From: Arenimonas donghaensis DSM 18148 = HO3-R19 | GTDB taxonomy: Bacteria; Pseudomonadota; Gammaproteobacteria; Xanthomonadales; Xanthomonadaceae | Assembly: GCF_000743535.1 (NCBI RefSeq) | Contig: NZ_AVCJ01000006.1 | Span: 1-64,000, forward strand | Direction of reading: 5' to 3' | DNA length: 64,000 nucleotides | Shown: positions 39,921 to 48,659 of the stretch, piece by piece | Layout of the letters: the number at the start of each line of letters is the position of its first letter | How positions within the stretch are numbered: the first letter of the stretch is position 1 | Notes under the pieces: model-generated | What the model was told of the DNA's origin: nothing | The model's input: the letters and a program-made list of their open reading frames with translations, nothing else | The model's database searches: none | Program-made: the position numbers and the translations under genes

Positions 39921-40511
39921 ATGACCTCGATCACCCGCCCCCGCCTGGCCCTGTTCACCGTGCTTGCACTGGTGATGGCCGCCACCCGGTTCAACCACTT
40001 CGGCATGGTGCCGGATGCGTCCTGGGCGGTGTTCGCGCTGGGTGGCTTCTACCTGGCCGCCAATACGCGCTGGGCGTTCCCGGCGCTGATGGTGCTCGCG
40101 GTCGCGGTCGATTACGTCGTCATCACCGGCACCGGCGCCAACTTCTGGACCCACTACTGCGTCTCGCCCGGCTACTGGATGCTGCTGCCGGCGCACTTCG
40201 CCCTGTGGGCGGCGGGCGCGGGCCTGCGCAAGTTCGGCCAGGACAAGCCGCTGCGCGTGCTGGCAGGCCTGGCGCCGGCGCTGTTGCTCGGCGTGGCGAC
40301 CTGCCACCTGTTCGCCCAGGGCGGCTTCTACTGGCTGTCCGATTCGGTGGCCAACCCCAGCGTCGCCGGCTGGGCCAAGAACTACGCCGACTGGTTCATG
40401 CCCTACCTCGGCACCACCGCCCTCTACGTCGGCCTGGCCGTCGTCGTGCACGCGCTGGTGAGGGCTGCGCAGCGCATGGCCGCCGCACGCGCCGGCGGCC
40501 TGGCGGGCTGA
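39921..40511 (+). CDS. Membrane protein, possible small-molecule transporter component
   Basis: A 196-residue protein with five to six transmembrane helices (about 10-28, 36-56, 60-78, 90-108, 118-138, 165-185). The arrangement FNHFGMVPDASWAVFALGGF recalls DUF6580-type putative transport proteins and ECF S-components, but the match is from memory. An in-frame TTG lies 6 bp upstream, and the ATG at 39921 is simpler. It is followed after 7 bp by the cobalamin adenosyltransferase gene, so a role in cobalamin or cobinamide uptake is a reasonable guess. Confidence 0.65.
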   Translation: MTSITRPRLALFTVLALVMAATRFNHFGMVPDASWAVFALGGFYLAANTRWAFPALMVLAVAVDYVVITGTGANFWTHYCVSPGYWMLLPAHFALWAAGAGLRKFGQDKPLRVLAGLAPALLLGVATCHLFAQGGFYWLSDSVANPSVAGWAKNYADWFMPYLGTTALYVGLAVVVHALVRAAQRMAAARAGGLAG

Positions 40512-40518
40512 ACCCGCG

Positions 40519-41073
40519 ATGGGCAACCGCCTGTCCAAGATCTACACCCGCACCGGCGACGACGGCAGCACCGGCCTGGGCGACGGTACCCGGGTGGCCA
40601 AGGACTCGGCCCGCGTCACCGCCTACGGCACCGTGGACGAAGCCAACAGCGCGATCGGCGTGGTCCTGGCCTGCGACATCCCCGACGACATCCGCCACGT
40701 CCTGGTGGCCGTGCAGCACCAGCTGTTCGACCTCGGCGGCGAGCTGTGCATCCCGGGCCATGCGGCCATCCACGACGCCGACATCGACCGCCTCGAAGCG
40801 CACCTGGACGGCTTCAACGCCGAACTGCCGCCGCTGAAGGACTTCATCCTGCCCGGCGGCGGCCTGCCGGCGGCACACTGCCACATGGCACGCACCATCT
40901 GCCGTCGCGCCGAGCGCGAAACCGTGACGCTTTCGCACCACGATGCCGTGCGTCCGGAAGCCATCCGTTACCTCAACCGGCTCTCGGACCTGCTGTTCGT
41001 GCTCGCCCGGGTGCTGGCGCGCGCCAGCGGCCACGGCGAGACGACCTGGAACCACGAGCGCCGCAAGGGCTGA
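40519..41073 (+). CDS. PduO-type ATP:cob(I)alamin adenosyltransferase
   Basis: A 184-residue enzyme that makes adenosylcobalamin. The ATP-binding N-terminus YTRTGDDGSTGLGDGTRV, the block YGTVDEANSAIG, and RRAERETV with YLNRLSDLLFVLAR near the C-terminus are all typical PduO/CobA2 motifs. It is cytoplasmic and trimeric in the family. It sits between a membrane protein and a deacetylase-like gene in a compact plus-strand run. No B12-dependent enzyme is in the window. Confidence 0.94.
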   Translation: MGNRLSKIYTRTGDDGSTGLGDGTRVAKDSARVTAYGTVDEANSAIGVVLACDIPDDIRHVLVAVQHQLFDLGGELCIPGHAAIHDADIDRLEAHLDGFNAELPPLKDFILPGGGLPAAHCHMARTICRRAERETVTLSHHDAVRPEAIRYLNRLSDLLFVLARVLARASGHGETTWNHERRKG

Positions 41074-41075
41074 GC

Positions 41076-41993
41076 TTGCTGCTCTACACCCATCCGGCCT
41101 GCCTCGCCCACGACCCCGGCCCCGGGCATCCCGAATGCCCGGCGCGGCTCGAGGCCGTGCTGCACGCCGTCCGCGCCGCCTACCCCGAGCTGCCCTGGCG
41201 CCAGGCGCCGGCCGCCACCCGCGATGCCCTGCTTCGCGTCCACGACCCGCACCTCCTGGCGGCGGTGCTGGACGAGGCCGGCCTCGGCCCCCACCGCCTG
41301 GATGAAGACACGGCGCTTTCGGAAGGCTCGTCCGAAGCCGCCCTGCGCGCCGCCGGCGCGGGCGTCGCCGCCGTTGATGCACTGATGGCCGGCGACGACG
41401 TACAGGCGTTCTGCGCGGTCCGTCCGCCCGGGCACCACGCCACCCGCACGACCCCGATGGGCTTTTGCCTGTTCAACGCCGTGGCGGTCGCGGCCGCGCA
41501 TGCGGTACACGCGCACGGCCTGCAGCGGGTGGCGATCGCCGATTTCGACGTGCACCACGGCAACGGCAGCCAGGACATCTTCGCGGACGACCCGCGGGTG
41601 ATGTACCTGAGCTCGCACCAGTCGCCGCTGTACCCCAATTCCGGCGACCCGGCAGAACGCGGCGTCGGCAACCTGGCCAATGCCGTGCTGCCGCCCGGCG
41701 CCGTCGGTGCCGACTTCCGCCGCGTCTGGCGCGAGGACCTGCTGCCACGCCTGGAAGCGTTCGCGCCGCAGCTGGTGCTGGTCTCGGCGGGCTTCGACGG
41801 CCATCGGCTCGACCCGCTGGCCGACCTGTCGCTGGAAGCCGCCGACTACCACTGGCTGTCGGCGGAACTGGCCGGGGTTGCCCGGCGGCACGCCGGCGGA
41901 CGCCTGGTTTCCCTGCTTGAAGGCGGCTACAGCCTGTCGGCGCTGCGGGCCTGCAGCGTCGCCCATCTCCAGGGCCTGCTCGCGCCAGGCTGA
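41076..41993 (+). CDS. Histone-deacetylase-family zinc hydrolase
   Basis: A 305-residue arginase/deacetylase-fold protein. The active-site histidines lie in RPPGHHA, the zinc ligands in ADFDVHHGNGSQD and SAGFDGHRLDPLA, and the late Tyr in EGGYSLSAL. Bacterial members act on acetylated polyamines, acetoin-related or other small substrates. The start is TTG at 41076, 2 bp after the upstream stop; no ATG gives the full N-terminus LLYTHPACLAHDPGPGHPE. It is co-transcribed with the adenosyltransferase. Confidence 0.88.
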   Translation: MLLYTHPACLAHDPGPGHPECPARLEAVLHAVRAAYPELPWRQAPAATRDALLRVHDPHLLAAVLDEAGLGPHRLDEDTALSEGSSEAALRAAGAGVAAVDALMAGDDVQAFCAVRPPGHHATRTTPMGFCLFNAVAVAAAHAVHAHGLQRVAIADFDVHHGNGSQDIFADDPRVMYLSSHQSPLYPNSGDPAERGVGNLANAVLPPGAVGADFRRVWREDLLPRLEAFAPQLVLVSAGFDGHRLDPLADLSLEAADYHWLSAELAGVARRHAGGRLVSLLEGGYSLSALRACSVAHLQGLLAPG

Positions 41994-42068
41994 GCCCCGG
42001 CGCTGCGACCGTGTTGCCCCGCCCGGCGGCATGGGCGAAGCTATCGCGTCTTTTCCCCGGATGTCCCC

Positions 42069-44282
42069 GTGCGCCGCCCAGCCCTTCGCCTGCTCCCGAT
42101 CTGCCTGGCCATGGCCTGCGCCGCGCGCGCCCAGGACCCCGCCCCGCCCGCCTGGGAATTCTGCCCCGACACCGGCACCCTGCCGCTGTATCGCCCGCTG
42201 CCTGCCGAGGGCACGGCGCCGGCGGATCCGGCCACGGACGTCAGCGCCCTGCACCTGGACGTCAGCGAACAGGAAGTCACCGTGCTGACCGGCGAGGTCG
42301 AACTGATTCGCGGCGAGCAATGGCTCGGCACGGAAAAACTGACCTACGACCACGGCAAGCAGACCTTCCAGACCGGCGGGCCGGCCCGCTACCAGGACCG
42401 CGGCCTGCGCCTGCACGCCGCCCGCGCACGTGGCGACCAGCGCGCCGACGTGGTGCAGCTTGATGACGTGGACTACCAGTTCAACCAGCAGGCCGGCAAC
42501 GGCCGCGCCGACGCCATCGAGCTGCGCGGCCAGCAGGGCACGCTGACCGGCGCGATCTATTCGACCTGCCCGCCGGCGCAGCGCCAATGGGAATTCCGCG
42601 CCAGCCGCATCGACATCGACCAGGCCGAAGGCCTGGGCACGGCGCGCAATGCCACCCTGCGGGTCGGCGGCGTGCCGGTGCTCTGGCTGCCCTGGGTGCG
42701 CTTCCCGACCGACGACCGGCGCCGCACCGGCCTGCTCAGCCCGACCATCGGCTACGACGACCGCAATGGCTTCGAGTACGAACAGCCGATTTACCTCAAC
42801 CTGGCCCCGAACTACGACGCCACCTTGTCGCCGCGCTGGTTGTCCGACCGCGGCCTGATGCTGGGCGCGCAGTTCCGCTACCTGGGTCCGCGCGACGCCC
42901 GCGGCGAACTCAACGGCACCTGGCTGCCCGACGACGACCTGGCCAAGCACGACCGCGGCCTGCTGCGCTGGCGCCACGACGACCGGCTGAACCAGCACTG
43001 GAACCTGCGCGCGAACATCAACCACGTCAGCGACGACGAGTATTTCGTCGATTTCGGCGACTCCCTGCCCAACTCCAGCATCACCCTGCTTGAAAGCTCC
43101 CTGGGCGTGTACGGCCGGGGCCTGGGCTGGGACGCCAGCCTGCAGGTGCAAAGCTGGCAGGTGGCCAGTCCGCTGCTGCCGGACGCGGCGGCACCCTACC
43201 GCCGCCTGCCCGAAGCGCGCCTGCGCTGGGCAAGCCCGTTCGCGCGCTGGTTCGAAGCCGGCGTGGACGCCGAGGCGGTTCGCTTCGAGTCCGAATTCCG
43301 CGACGGCGGCAACCGCCTCGACCTGATGCCCTGGGTGCAGATGCCCCTGGGCGGTGCCGCCTGGTTCGCCACGCCGCGCCTGGCCTGGCGCTACACCGCG
43401 TATTCGCTCGACCAGTCCCTGGTGCCGCCCGGCGGCGACGACAACCCCGATCGCAGCCTGCCGGTGATGAGCCTGGACATGGGCGCGTTCTTCGAGCGCG
43501 ACTTCGGCTTTGGCGACGGCCGCTACGTGCAGACGCTCGAGCCCCGGCTTTATTACCTGAACGTGCCCTACCGGGACCAGGACGACCTGCCCCTGTTCGA
43601 CACCCGCCCGCTGACCTTTTCCTGGCCGGGCCTGTTCCGCGACAACCGTTTCGCGGGTGCCGACCGGGTCGGCGACGCCGACCAGGCCACCGTGGCGGTC
43701 ACCAGCCGCGTCCTCGATGCCGACAGCGGCCGCGAATTGTTCAGCTTCGGCCTGGGCCGCATCCATTATTTCGACCCCCCGCGGGTGACGGTGCCCGGCG
43801 GTCCGCTGTTGTCCGAGGAGGGCTCGTCCTGGGTCGCCGAGGCCAGCGTGTCGCCGACCGACCGCTGGTCGCTGGGCCTGGCGCACCAGTGGGACCCGGA
43901 CAGCGAAAGCACCCATCTGTCGGCCGTGCGCAGCCAGTGGCGTTTCGGCCAGCGGGGGCTGGTGAACGCCTCGTACCGCTACCGCGCCGACCTGGTCGAG
44001 CAGGCCGACCTGTCCTTCGTGCTGCCGATCCGCGAGCAGTGGACCCTGCTGGGCCGCTGGAACTATTCGCTGCGTGAACGCCAGAGCCTGGAGGCCCTGG
44101 CCGGCATCGAGTGGAAGAGCTGCTGCGTCGCGGTCCGGGTCCTTGGCCGCCGCTACGTGCGTGAATTCAGCAGCGAGCAAAGCACCGGCATCTATCTTGA
44201 GATCGAGCTGAACGGCGTCGGCAGCTTCGGCCGCGACACGGGCCGCCTGCTCGATGATGCTATTCTCGACTATTCCCGTTGA
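42069..44282 (+). CDS. lptD: LPS-assembly protein LptD
   Basis: A 737-residue outer-membrane barrel that, with LptE, delivers LPS to the cell surface. It has a signal peptide ending ARA-Q near residue 21, an OstA-type N-terminal domain (about 50-160), and a large beta-barrel. The four structural cysteines are kept: Cys32, Cys167 and the adjacent pair Cys685-Cys686. The start is GTG at 42069. It heads the lptD-surA-pdxA-rsmA-apaGH operon, the standard order. The gene is slightly shorter than the E. coli protein. Confidence 0.96.
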   Translation: MRRPALRLLPICLAMACAARAQDPAPPAWEFCPDTGTLPLYRPLPAEGTAPADPATDVSALHLDVSEQEVTVLTGEVELIRGEQWLGTEKLTYDHGKQTFQTGGPARYQDRGLRLHAARARGDQRADVVQLDDVDYQFNQQAGNGRADAIELRGQQGTLTGAIYSTCPPAQRQWEFRASRIDIDQAEGLGTARNATLRVGGVPVLWLPWVRFPTDDRRRTGLLSPTIGYDDRNGFEYEQPIYLNLAPNYDATLSPRWLSDRGLMLGAQFRYLGPRDARGELNGTWLPDDDLAKHDRGLLRWRHDDRLNQHWNLRANINHVSDDEYFVDFGDSLPNSSITLLESSLGVYGRGLGWDASLQVQSWQVASPLLPDAAAPYRRLPEARLRWASPFARWFEAGVDAEAVRFESEFRDGGNRLDLMPWVQMPLGGAAWFATPRLAWRYTAYSLDQSLVPPGGDDNPDRSLPVMSLDMGAFFERDFGFGDGRYVQTLEPRLYYLNVPYRDQDDLPLFDTRPLTFSWPGLFRDNRFAGADRVGDADQATVAVTSRVLDADSGRELFSFGLGRIHYFDPPRVTVPGGPLLSEEGSSWVAEASVSPTDRWSLGLAHQWDPDSESTHLSAVRSQWRFGQRGLVNASYRYRADLVEQADLSFVLPIREQWTLLGRWNYSLRERQSLEALAGIEWKSCCVAVRVLGRRYVREFSSEQSTGIYLEIELNGVGSFGRDTGRLLDDAILDYSR

Positions 44283-44310
44283 TACCCGTGGCGCCGGAGC
44301 CCCAGACTGC

Positions 44311-45612
44311 ATGAACAAGGTTTTCACCCCCTTCCTGGCCGCCCTGCTGGCGCTGTCCACCGTCCTGGTCCCGGTCACTGCGCCGGCCCAGGAAACCACC
44401 CCGATCGACGGCATCGTCGCGGTCGTGGATGAAGACGTCATCCTGCGCAGCGAACTCGACCGCGCGGTCGCCAACATCACCGCCCAGTACGCCAACCAGC
44501 CGGGCCAGCTGCCGCCGCGCGACGTGCTCGAACGGCAGGTGCTCGACCGCCTCGTGCTCTCGCGCCTGCAGCTCGCCCGTGCCCGCGACTCCGGCATCCG
44601 GGTCGCCGACGGCGAACTGGCCCAGGCCATCGAATCGGTCGCCGCCCGCAACCAGATGAGCCAGGACCAGCTGCGCGCGCGGCTGGCCCAGGACGGCCTG
44701 AGCTACGACGAGTTCCGCAGCAGCCTGCGCGACGAGCTCCTGCTCGAGCGCCTGCAGCAGCGCTACGTGCAGAGCCGCGTCCAGGTCAGCGAGGCCGAGA
44801 TCGACCAGCTGCTGGCCGTGCGCGAGATCGGCGGTCCGGAAGTCCGCCTGGCCAACATCATCGTCGCCCTTCCCGACGGCGCCAACGCCGAGGAAGTCGC
44901 CACCGCCCAGAAGAAGGCGCGCGACATCAAGACCGTCGTCGAACGCGGCGACATCGACTTCGCCGCCGCCGCCATCCGCTTCTCGGATGCGCCCAACGCG
45001 CTCGAGGGCGGCGACATCGGCTGGCGCACCTTCGACGCCATCCCGCCGGCCTTCGTCGGCCTGATCCAGCAGCTGCAGAAGGGCCAGATCTCCGAACCCA
45101 TCCGCGGCCCGGGCGGCTACCAGCTGATCCAGCTGGTCGACACCCGCGAGGCGGGCGTGCAGACCATGACCGAGTTCAACGCCCAGGGCATCCTCATCCG
45201 CGCCACGCCGACGGTGCCGTCCGAAACCGCCCGCCAGAAGGCCGAGGCGCTGCGGGCCCGCATCGTGGCCGGCGAAGACTTCGGCAAGCTGGCCCGCGAG
45301 CACTCCGAGGACACCATGAGCCGCAACGATGGCGGCGACATGGGTTGGTTCCCGGTCAACGCCTGGGGTACGTCCGTGGGCAACCAGCTCATGCAGCTCC
45401 AGGACGGCGAAGTGTCCCAGCCTTTCCAGAGCGAAGTGGGCTGGCACATCATCAAGCGCCTTGGCTCCCGCGAGCAGGACGTCACCGAACAGAACCGCCG
45501 CAACCAGGCCCGCGAGATCATCGCCCAGCGCAAGGCCGAGGAAGAGTTCGAACGTTTCCTGCGCCAGCTGCGCGCCGAAGCCTTCGTCGAGAGCCGCCTG
45601 ACGGGCGCCTGA
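44311..45612 (+). CDS. surA: Periplasmic peptidyl-prolyl isomerase/chaperone SurA
   Basis: A 433-residue chaperone for outer-membrane proteins, including LptD. It has a signal peptide (cleavage near TAPAQ, residue 28), the SurA N-terminal helical domain (about 30-165), and two parvulin domains (about 165-265 and 275-375), the second with FGKLAREHSEDTMSRNDGGD and MGWFPV. The ATG at 44311 is preferred to 44254 because it gives the signal peptide. It is 28 bp after lptD and 3 bp before pdxA. Confidence 0.96.
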   Translation: MNKVFTPFLAALLALSTVLVPVTAPAQETTPIDGIVAVVDEDVILRSELDRAVANITAQYANQPGQLPPRDVLERQVLDRLVLSRLQLARARDSGIRVADGELAQAIESVAARNQMSQDQLRARLAQDGLSYDEFRSSLRDELLLERLQQRYVQSRVQVSEAEIDQLLAVREIGGPEVRLANIIVALPDGANAEEVATAQKKARDIKTVVERGDIDFAAAAIRFSDAPNALEGGDIGWRTFDAIPPAFVGLIQQLQKGQISEPIRGPGGYQLIQLVDTREAGVQTMTEFNAQGILIRATPTVPSETARQKAEALRARIVAGEDFGKLAREHSEDTMSRNDGGDMGWFPVNAWGTSVGNQLMQLQDGEVSQPFQSEVGWHIIKRLGSREQDVTEQNRRNQAREIIAQRKAEEEFERFLRQLRAEAFVESRLTGA

Positions 45613-45615
45613 GCC

Positions 45616-46587
45616 ATGCGACCGCGGCTGGCCCTGGTTCCGGGTGAGCCGGCCGGCATCGGTCCCGAACTCTGCGTCCGGCTGGCCCAGCGTCCGCGCG
45701 AGGCCGAGCTGCTGGCCTATGCCGACCCCGACACCCTGCTCGCCGCCGCGGCGGCGCTGGACCTGCCGCTCCGGCTCAAGCCGGCCGGCGAGACCAGCGG
45801 CCCGGGCGAACTCGCGGTCGAGCCGGTGCCGCAGCAGCGGCCGGTACGCTTCGGCCAGGCCGACCCCGCCAATGCCGGGGCCGTGGTCGCGGCGCTGGAA
45901 CGGGCGGCCGCCGCCTGCCTGGCGGGCGATTGCCACGGCCTGGTCACCGGCCCGGTGCACAAGGCCAGCATCAACCAGGGCGGCATCGCCTACACCGGCA
46001 CCACCGAACTGCTGGCCCGCCAGGCCGGCGTCGACGTGGTGATGATGCTGGCCAGGCCGGGGCTTCGGGTGGCGCTGGCCACCACCCACCTGCCGCTGCG
46101 CGACGTCGCCGATGCCATCACCCGCGAAGGCCTGGCCCGCTGCCTGCGCATCACCGATGCGGCGCTACGCCGGGATTTCGGCATCGCCAGGCCGCGCATC
46201 GCGGTGCTGGGCCTGAACCCGCATGCCGGCGAGGACGGGCACCTGGGCCGGGAGGAAATCGACACCCTCATCCCCTGCCTGCAGGCGCTGCGCGCCGAAG
46301 GCCTGGACCTCGAGGGGCCGCTGCCGGCGGACACGGCCTTCCTGCCGGCGAAACTGGCCGGCTTCGACGCGGTGCTGGCCATGTACCACGACCAGGGACT
46401 GCCGGTGCTCAAGCACGGCGGCTTCGAGCAGGCGGTGAACATCACCCTGGGCCTGCCCTACCCGCGCGTGGCGGTCGACCACGGCACCGCACTCGACCTG
46501 GCGGGCAGCGGCCGCGCCGACCCGTCCAGCCTGTTCGCCGCCGTCGACCTGTGCAGCCTGCTTGCCGCCCGGAGGATCCCCGCATGA
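45616..46587 (+). CDS. pdxA: 4-hydroxythreonine-4-phosphate dehydrogenase
   Basis: A 323-residue NAD-dependent enzyme of de novo pyridoxal phosphate synthesis. Substrate and metal-site blocks visible are GEPAGIGPE at the N-terminus, GLVTGPVHKASIN near 110, LGLNPHAGEDGHLGREE near 205, and AMYHDQGLPVLK with VAVDHGTA near 255-295, where the His residues bind metal. Its stop overlaps the rsmA ATG (ATGA). The position between surA and rsmA is conserved in many gammaproteobacteria. Confidence 0.95.
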   Translation: MRPRLALVPGEPAGIGPELCVRLAQRPREAELLAYADPDTLLAAAAALDLPLRLKPAGETSGPGELAVEPVPQQRPVRFGQADPANAGAVVAALERAAAACLAGDCHGLVTGPVHKASINQGGIAYTGTTELLARQAGVDVVMMLARPGLRVALATTHLPLRDVADAITREGLARCLRITDAALRRDFGIARPRIAVLGLNPHAGEDGHLGREEIDTLIPCLQALRAEGLDLEGPLPADTAFLPAKLAGFDAVLAMYHDQGLPVLKHGGFEQAVNITLGLPYPRVAVDHGTALDLAGSGRADPSSLFAAVDLCSLLAARRIPA

Positions 46588-47408
46588 GCCACTTCAAGGC
46601 GCCGCCGAAAAAGAACCTGGGCCAGCATTTCCTGACCGACCGGCAGTACATCGACATGATCGTGCTGGCGGTGGATCCGCAGCCGGGTGACCGCCTGGTC
46701 GAGATCGGCCCCGGCCAGGGAGCAATCACGTTCCCCTTGCTTCGCCGCCACGGCGAACTGACGGTGATCGAGTTCGACCGCGACCTGATCACGCCGCTGA
46801 TGGAAGCCAGCGAAGGCGTGGGCCGCCTGACCGTGATCCACAAGGACGTGCTGCAGGTCGACTTCGGCAAGCTGGCCGCCGACGATGGCCATGCCTCGGG
46901 GCAGATCCGGCTGGTCGGCAACCTGCCCTACAACATTTCCTCGCCCATCCTGTTCCATGCGCTCGAGCACGCCGGCGCGGTGCGCGACATGCATTTCATG
47001 CTGCAAAAGGAAGTGGTGGACCGGATGGCCTGTGGCCCCGGCAGCAAGGTATATGGCCGCCTGGGCGTGATGCTGCAGGCCTACTGCAAGGTGGAATCCC
47101 TGTTCGACGTGCCGCCAGGCGCGTTCAGGCCGCCGCCGAAGGTCGATTCGGCCGTGGTGAGGCTGGTGCCGCTGCCGGCCGGCGAGGTCGGCATCAGCGA
47201 CCACGCCCTTTACGCCCGCGTCGTGCGCGACGCCTTCGGCCAGCGCCGCAAGACCCTGCGCAATGCCCTGCAGCAGGTTTGCAGCAGCGCCGACATCGAA
47301 GCCGCCGGCCTGCGTCCGGACGCCCGCGCCGAACAGATCGCGGTGGTCGAGTTCAAGCAACTCGCCAACTACCTGTCGGCGCTGCCCCCGGAGCGCCGTA
47401 CTGCGTAG
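46584..47408 (+). CDS. rsmA: 16S rRNA (adenine1518/1519-N6)-dimethyltransferase
   Basis: A 274-residue KsgA-type enzyme that dimethylates two adjacent adenines in helix 45 of 16S rRNA. It has KKNLGQHFLTD at the N-terminus, the SAM motif EIGPGQGAITFPL (about 39-51), the catalytic NLPYNISSPI near 113, and an FRPPPKVDSAVV block. It is translationally coupled to pdxA. The last codons contain TAGAAT, a likely promoter element for apaG. Confidence 0.96.
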   Translation: MSHFKAPPKKNLGQHFLTDRQYIDMIVLAVDPQPGDRLVEIGPGQGAITFPLLRRHGELTVIEFDRDLITPLMEASEGVGRLTVIHKDVLQVDFGKLAADDGHASGQIRLVGNLPYNISSPILFHALEHAGAVRDMHFMLQKEVVDRMACGPGSKVYGRLGVMLQAYCKVESLFDVPPGAFRPPPKVDSAVVRLVPLPAGEVGISDHALYARVVRDAFGQRRKTLRNALQQVCSSADIEAAGLRPDARAEQIAVVEFKQLANYLSALPPERRTA

Positions 47409-47420
47409 AATGGCGGCATG
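47406..47420 (+). promoter_or_regulatory. Putative leaderless promoter of apaG
   Basis: TAGAAT (47406-47411) overlaps the rsmA stop codon and is followed by 6 nt and then the apaG ATG, so transcription would start at or within a base or two of the A of ATG. No Shine-Dalgarno lies before the ATG. This spacing is typical of leaderless genes. Confidence 0.4.
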
Positions 47421-47798
47421 GATACGCCCCAGCACGCCATCCAGGTCGTCGTCGCCACCCGATTCCTCGAAGACCAGTCGATTCCCGAGGATGACCGCTA
47501 CGTCTTCGCCTACACCATCCGCATCGAAAATGCCGGCGACGTGCCGGCGCGCCTGATCAGCCGTCACTGGGTGATCACCGATGCCAACGGCAAGGTCCAA
47601 GAAGTCCAGGGCGAAGGCGTCGTCGGCGAGCAGCCGTGGCTGCGCCCGGGCGAGAGCTTCGAATACACCTCGGGTGCCGTGCTCGAGACCCCGCTGGGCA
47701 CCATGCACGGCACCTACGAAATGCTGGCCGACGACGGCACCCGTTTCGATGCCGAGATCTCGCCCTTCACCCTGTCCATCCCGCGGACCCTGCACTGA
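47418..47798 (+). CDS. apaG: ApaG family protein
   Basis: A 126-residue immunoglobulin-like beta-sandwich protein, entirely cytoplasmic. Family blocks include [22 protein letters not shown] and [12 protein letters not shown], then GTMHGTYEM. Its exact role is unresolved; it is nearly always next to apaH. There is no good ribosome-binding site, but a -10-like hexamer lies directly upstream, suggesting a leaderless message. Its last base is shared with the apaH ATG. Confidence 0.95.
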   Translation: MDTPQHAIQVVVATRFLEDQSIPEDDRYVFAYTIRIENAGDVPARLISRHWVITDANGKVQEVQGEGVVGEQPWLRPGESFEYTSGAVLETPLGTMHGTYEMLADDGTRFDAEISPFTLSIPRTLH

Positions 47799-48643
47799 TG
47801 GCCACTTACGCCATCGGCGACGTCCAGGGGTGTTACGACGCGCTGCAGCGCCTGCTGGAGAAAATCCGCTTCGACCCGGCCGTGGACCGCCTGTGGTTCT
47901 GCGGCGACCTGGTCAACCGCGGCGGCCAGTCGCTCGAAACCCTTCGCCTGGTGCACTCCCTGTCCATCCACAGCACCATCGTGCTGGGCAACCACGACCT
48001 GTCCCTGCTGGCGATATCCGCGCGCCGCGAGGCCGACCAGCGCAAGGTCAATCCCGACCTTCAGCGGGTGCTGTTCGCCGAGGACACCGAAGTGCTGGTG
48101 AAGTGGCTGCGCCAGCAGAAACTCTTCCACGTCGACCGTACCCTGGGCTTCGCCATGGTGCACGCCGGGCTCGCGCCGAAATGGACGCTTCCGCTGGCCG
48201 AGGCCCGCGCCCGCGAAGTCGAGGAAAAACTGCGCGGCGACGGCTTCAACAAGCTGGTCAAGAACATGTACGGCGACAAGCCGGCCTGGTCGCCGAAGCT
48301 GGCCGGCCCGGATCGCCTGCGGGCGATCATCAATGTCTTCACGCGCATGCGCTACTGCACCCCCGGCGGCCGCATCGGCTTCGAGGACAAGGGCCGCCCC
48401 GGCACCCAGCGCCCCGGCGTCTACCCGTGGTTCGAAGTGCCCGGCCACGCCGAGCGCGAACTGCCGGTGGTGTTCGGGCACTGGTCCACTCTGGGCCTGT
48501 TCATGGGCCTGGGCGTATACGGCATTGATACCGGCGCGGTCTGGGGCGGCAAGCTGACGGCGCTGGAGCTGGGCCCCGAGCTGCGCCTGCACCAGGTGCC
48601 GGGCCGAAACCCGCCCGACAACACGCCGCGCGGCGACGACTGA
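47798..48643 (+). CDS. apaH: Symmetrical bis(5'-nucleosyl)-tetraphosphatase
   Basis: A 281-residue metallophosphatase that splits Ap4A into two ADP, and can act on Np4 caps of RNA. The calcineurin-like motifs GDVQGCYDAL, CGDLVNRGGQS and VLGNHD are at residues 7-16, about 36-46 and 65-70; MVHAGLAPKW follows and FGHWSTLGL lies near the C-terminus. The ATG overlaps the apaG TGA. It closes the lptD-surA-pdxA-rsmA-apaGH operon. Confidence 0.96.
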   Translation: MATYAIGDVQGCYDALQRLLEKIRFDPAVDRLWFCGDLVNRGGQSLETLRLVHSLSIHSTIVLGNHDLSLLAISARREADQRKVNPDLQRVLFAEDTEVLVKWLRQQKLFHVDRTLGFAMVHAGLAPKWTLPLAEARAREVEEKLRGDGFNKLVKNMYGDKPAWSPKLAGPDRLRAIINVFTRMRYCTPGGRIGFEDKGRPGTQRPGVYPWFEVPGHAERELPVVFGHWSTLGLFMGLGVYGIDTGAVWGGKLTALELGPELRLHQVPGRNPPDNTPRGDD

Positions 48644-48659
48644 AACAAAGGAGAACCCC

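Noticed and set aside
40968-44651. A 1227-residue minus-strand open frame opposite the deacetylase-like gene, lptD and surA
   Set aside because: It is a shadow of confidently identified plus-strand genes.
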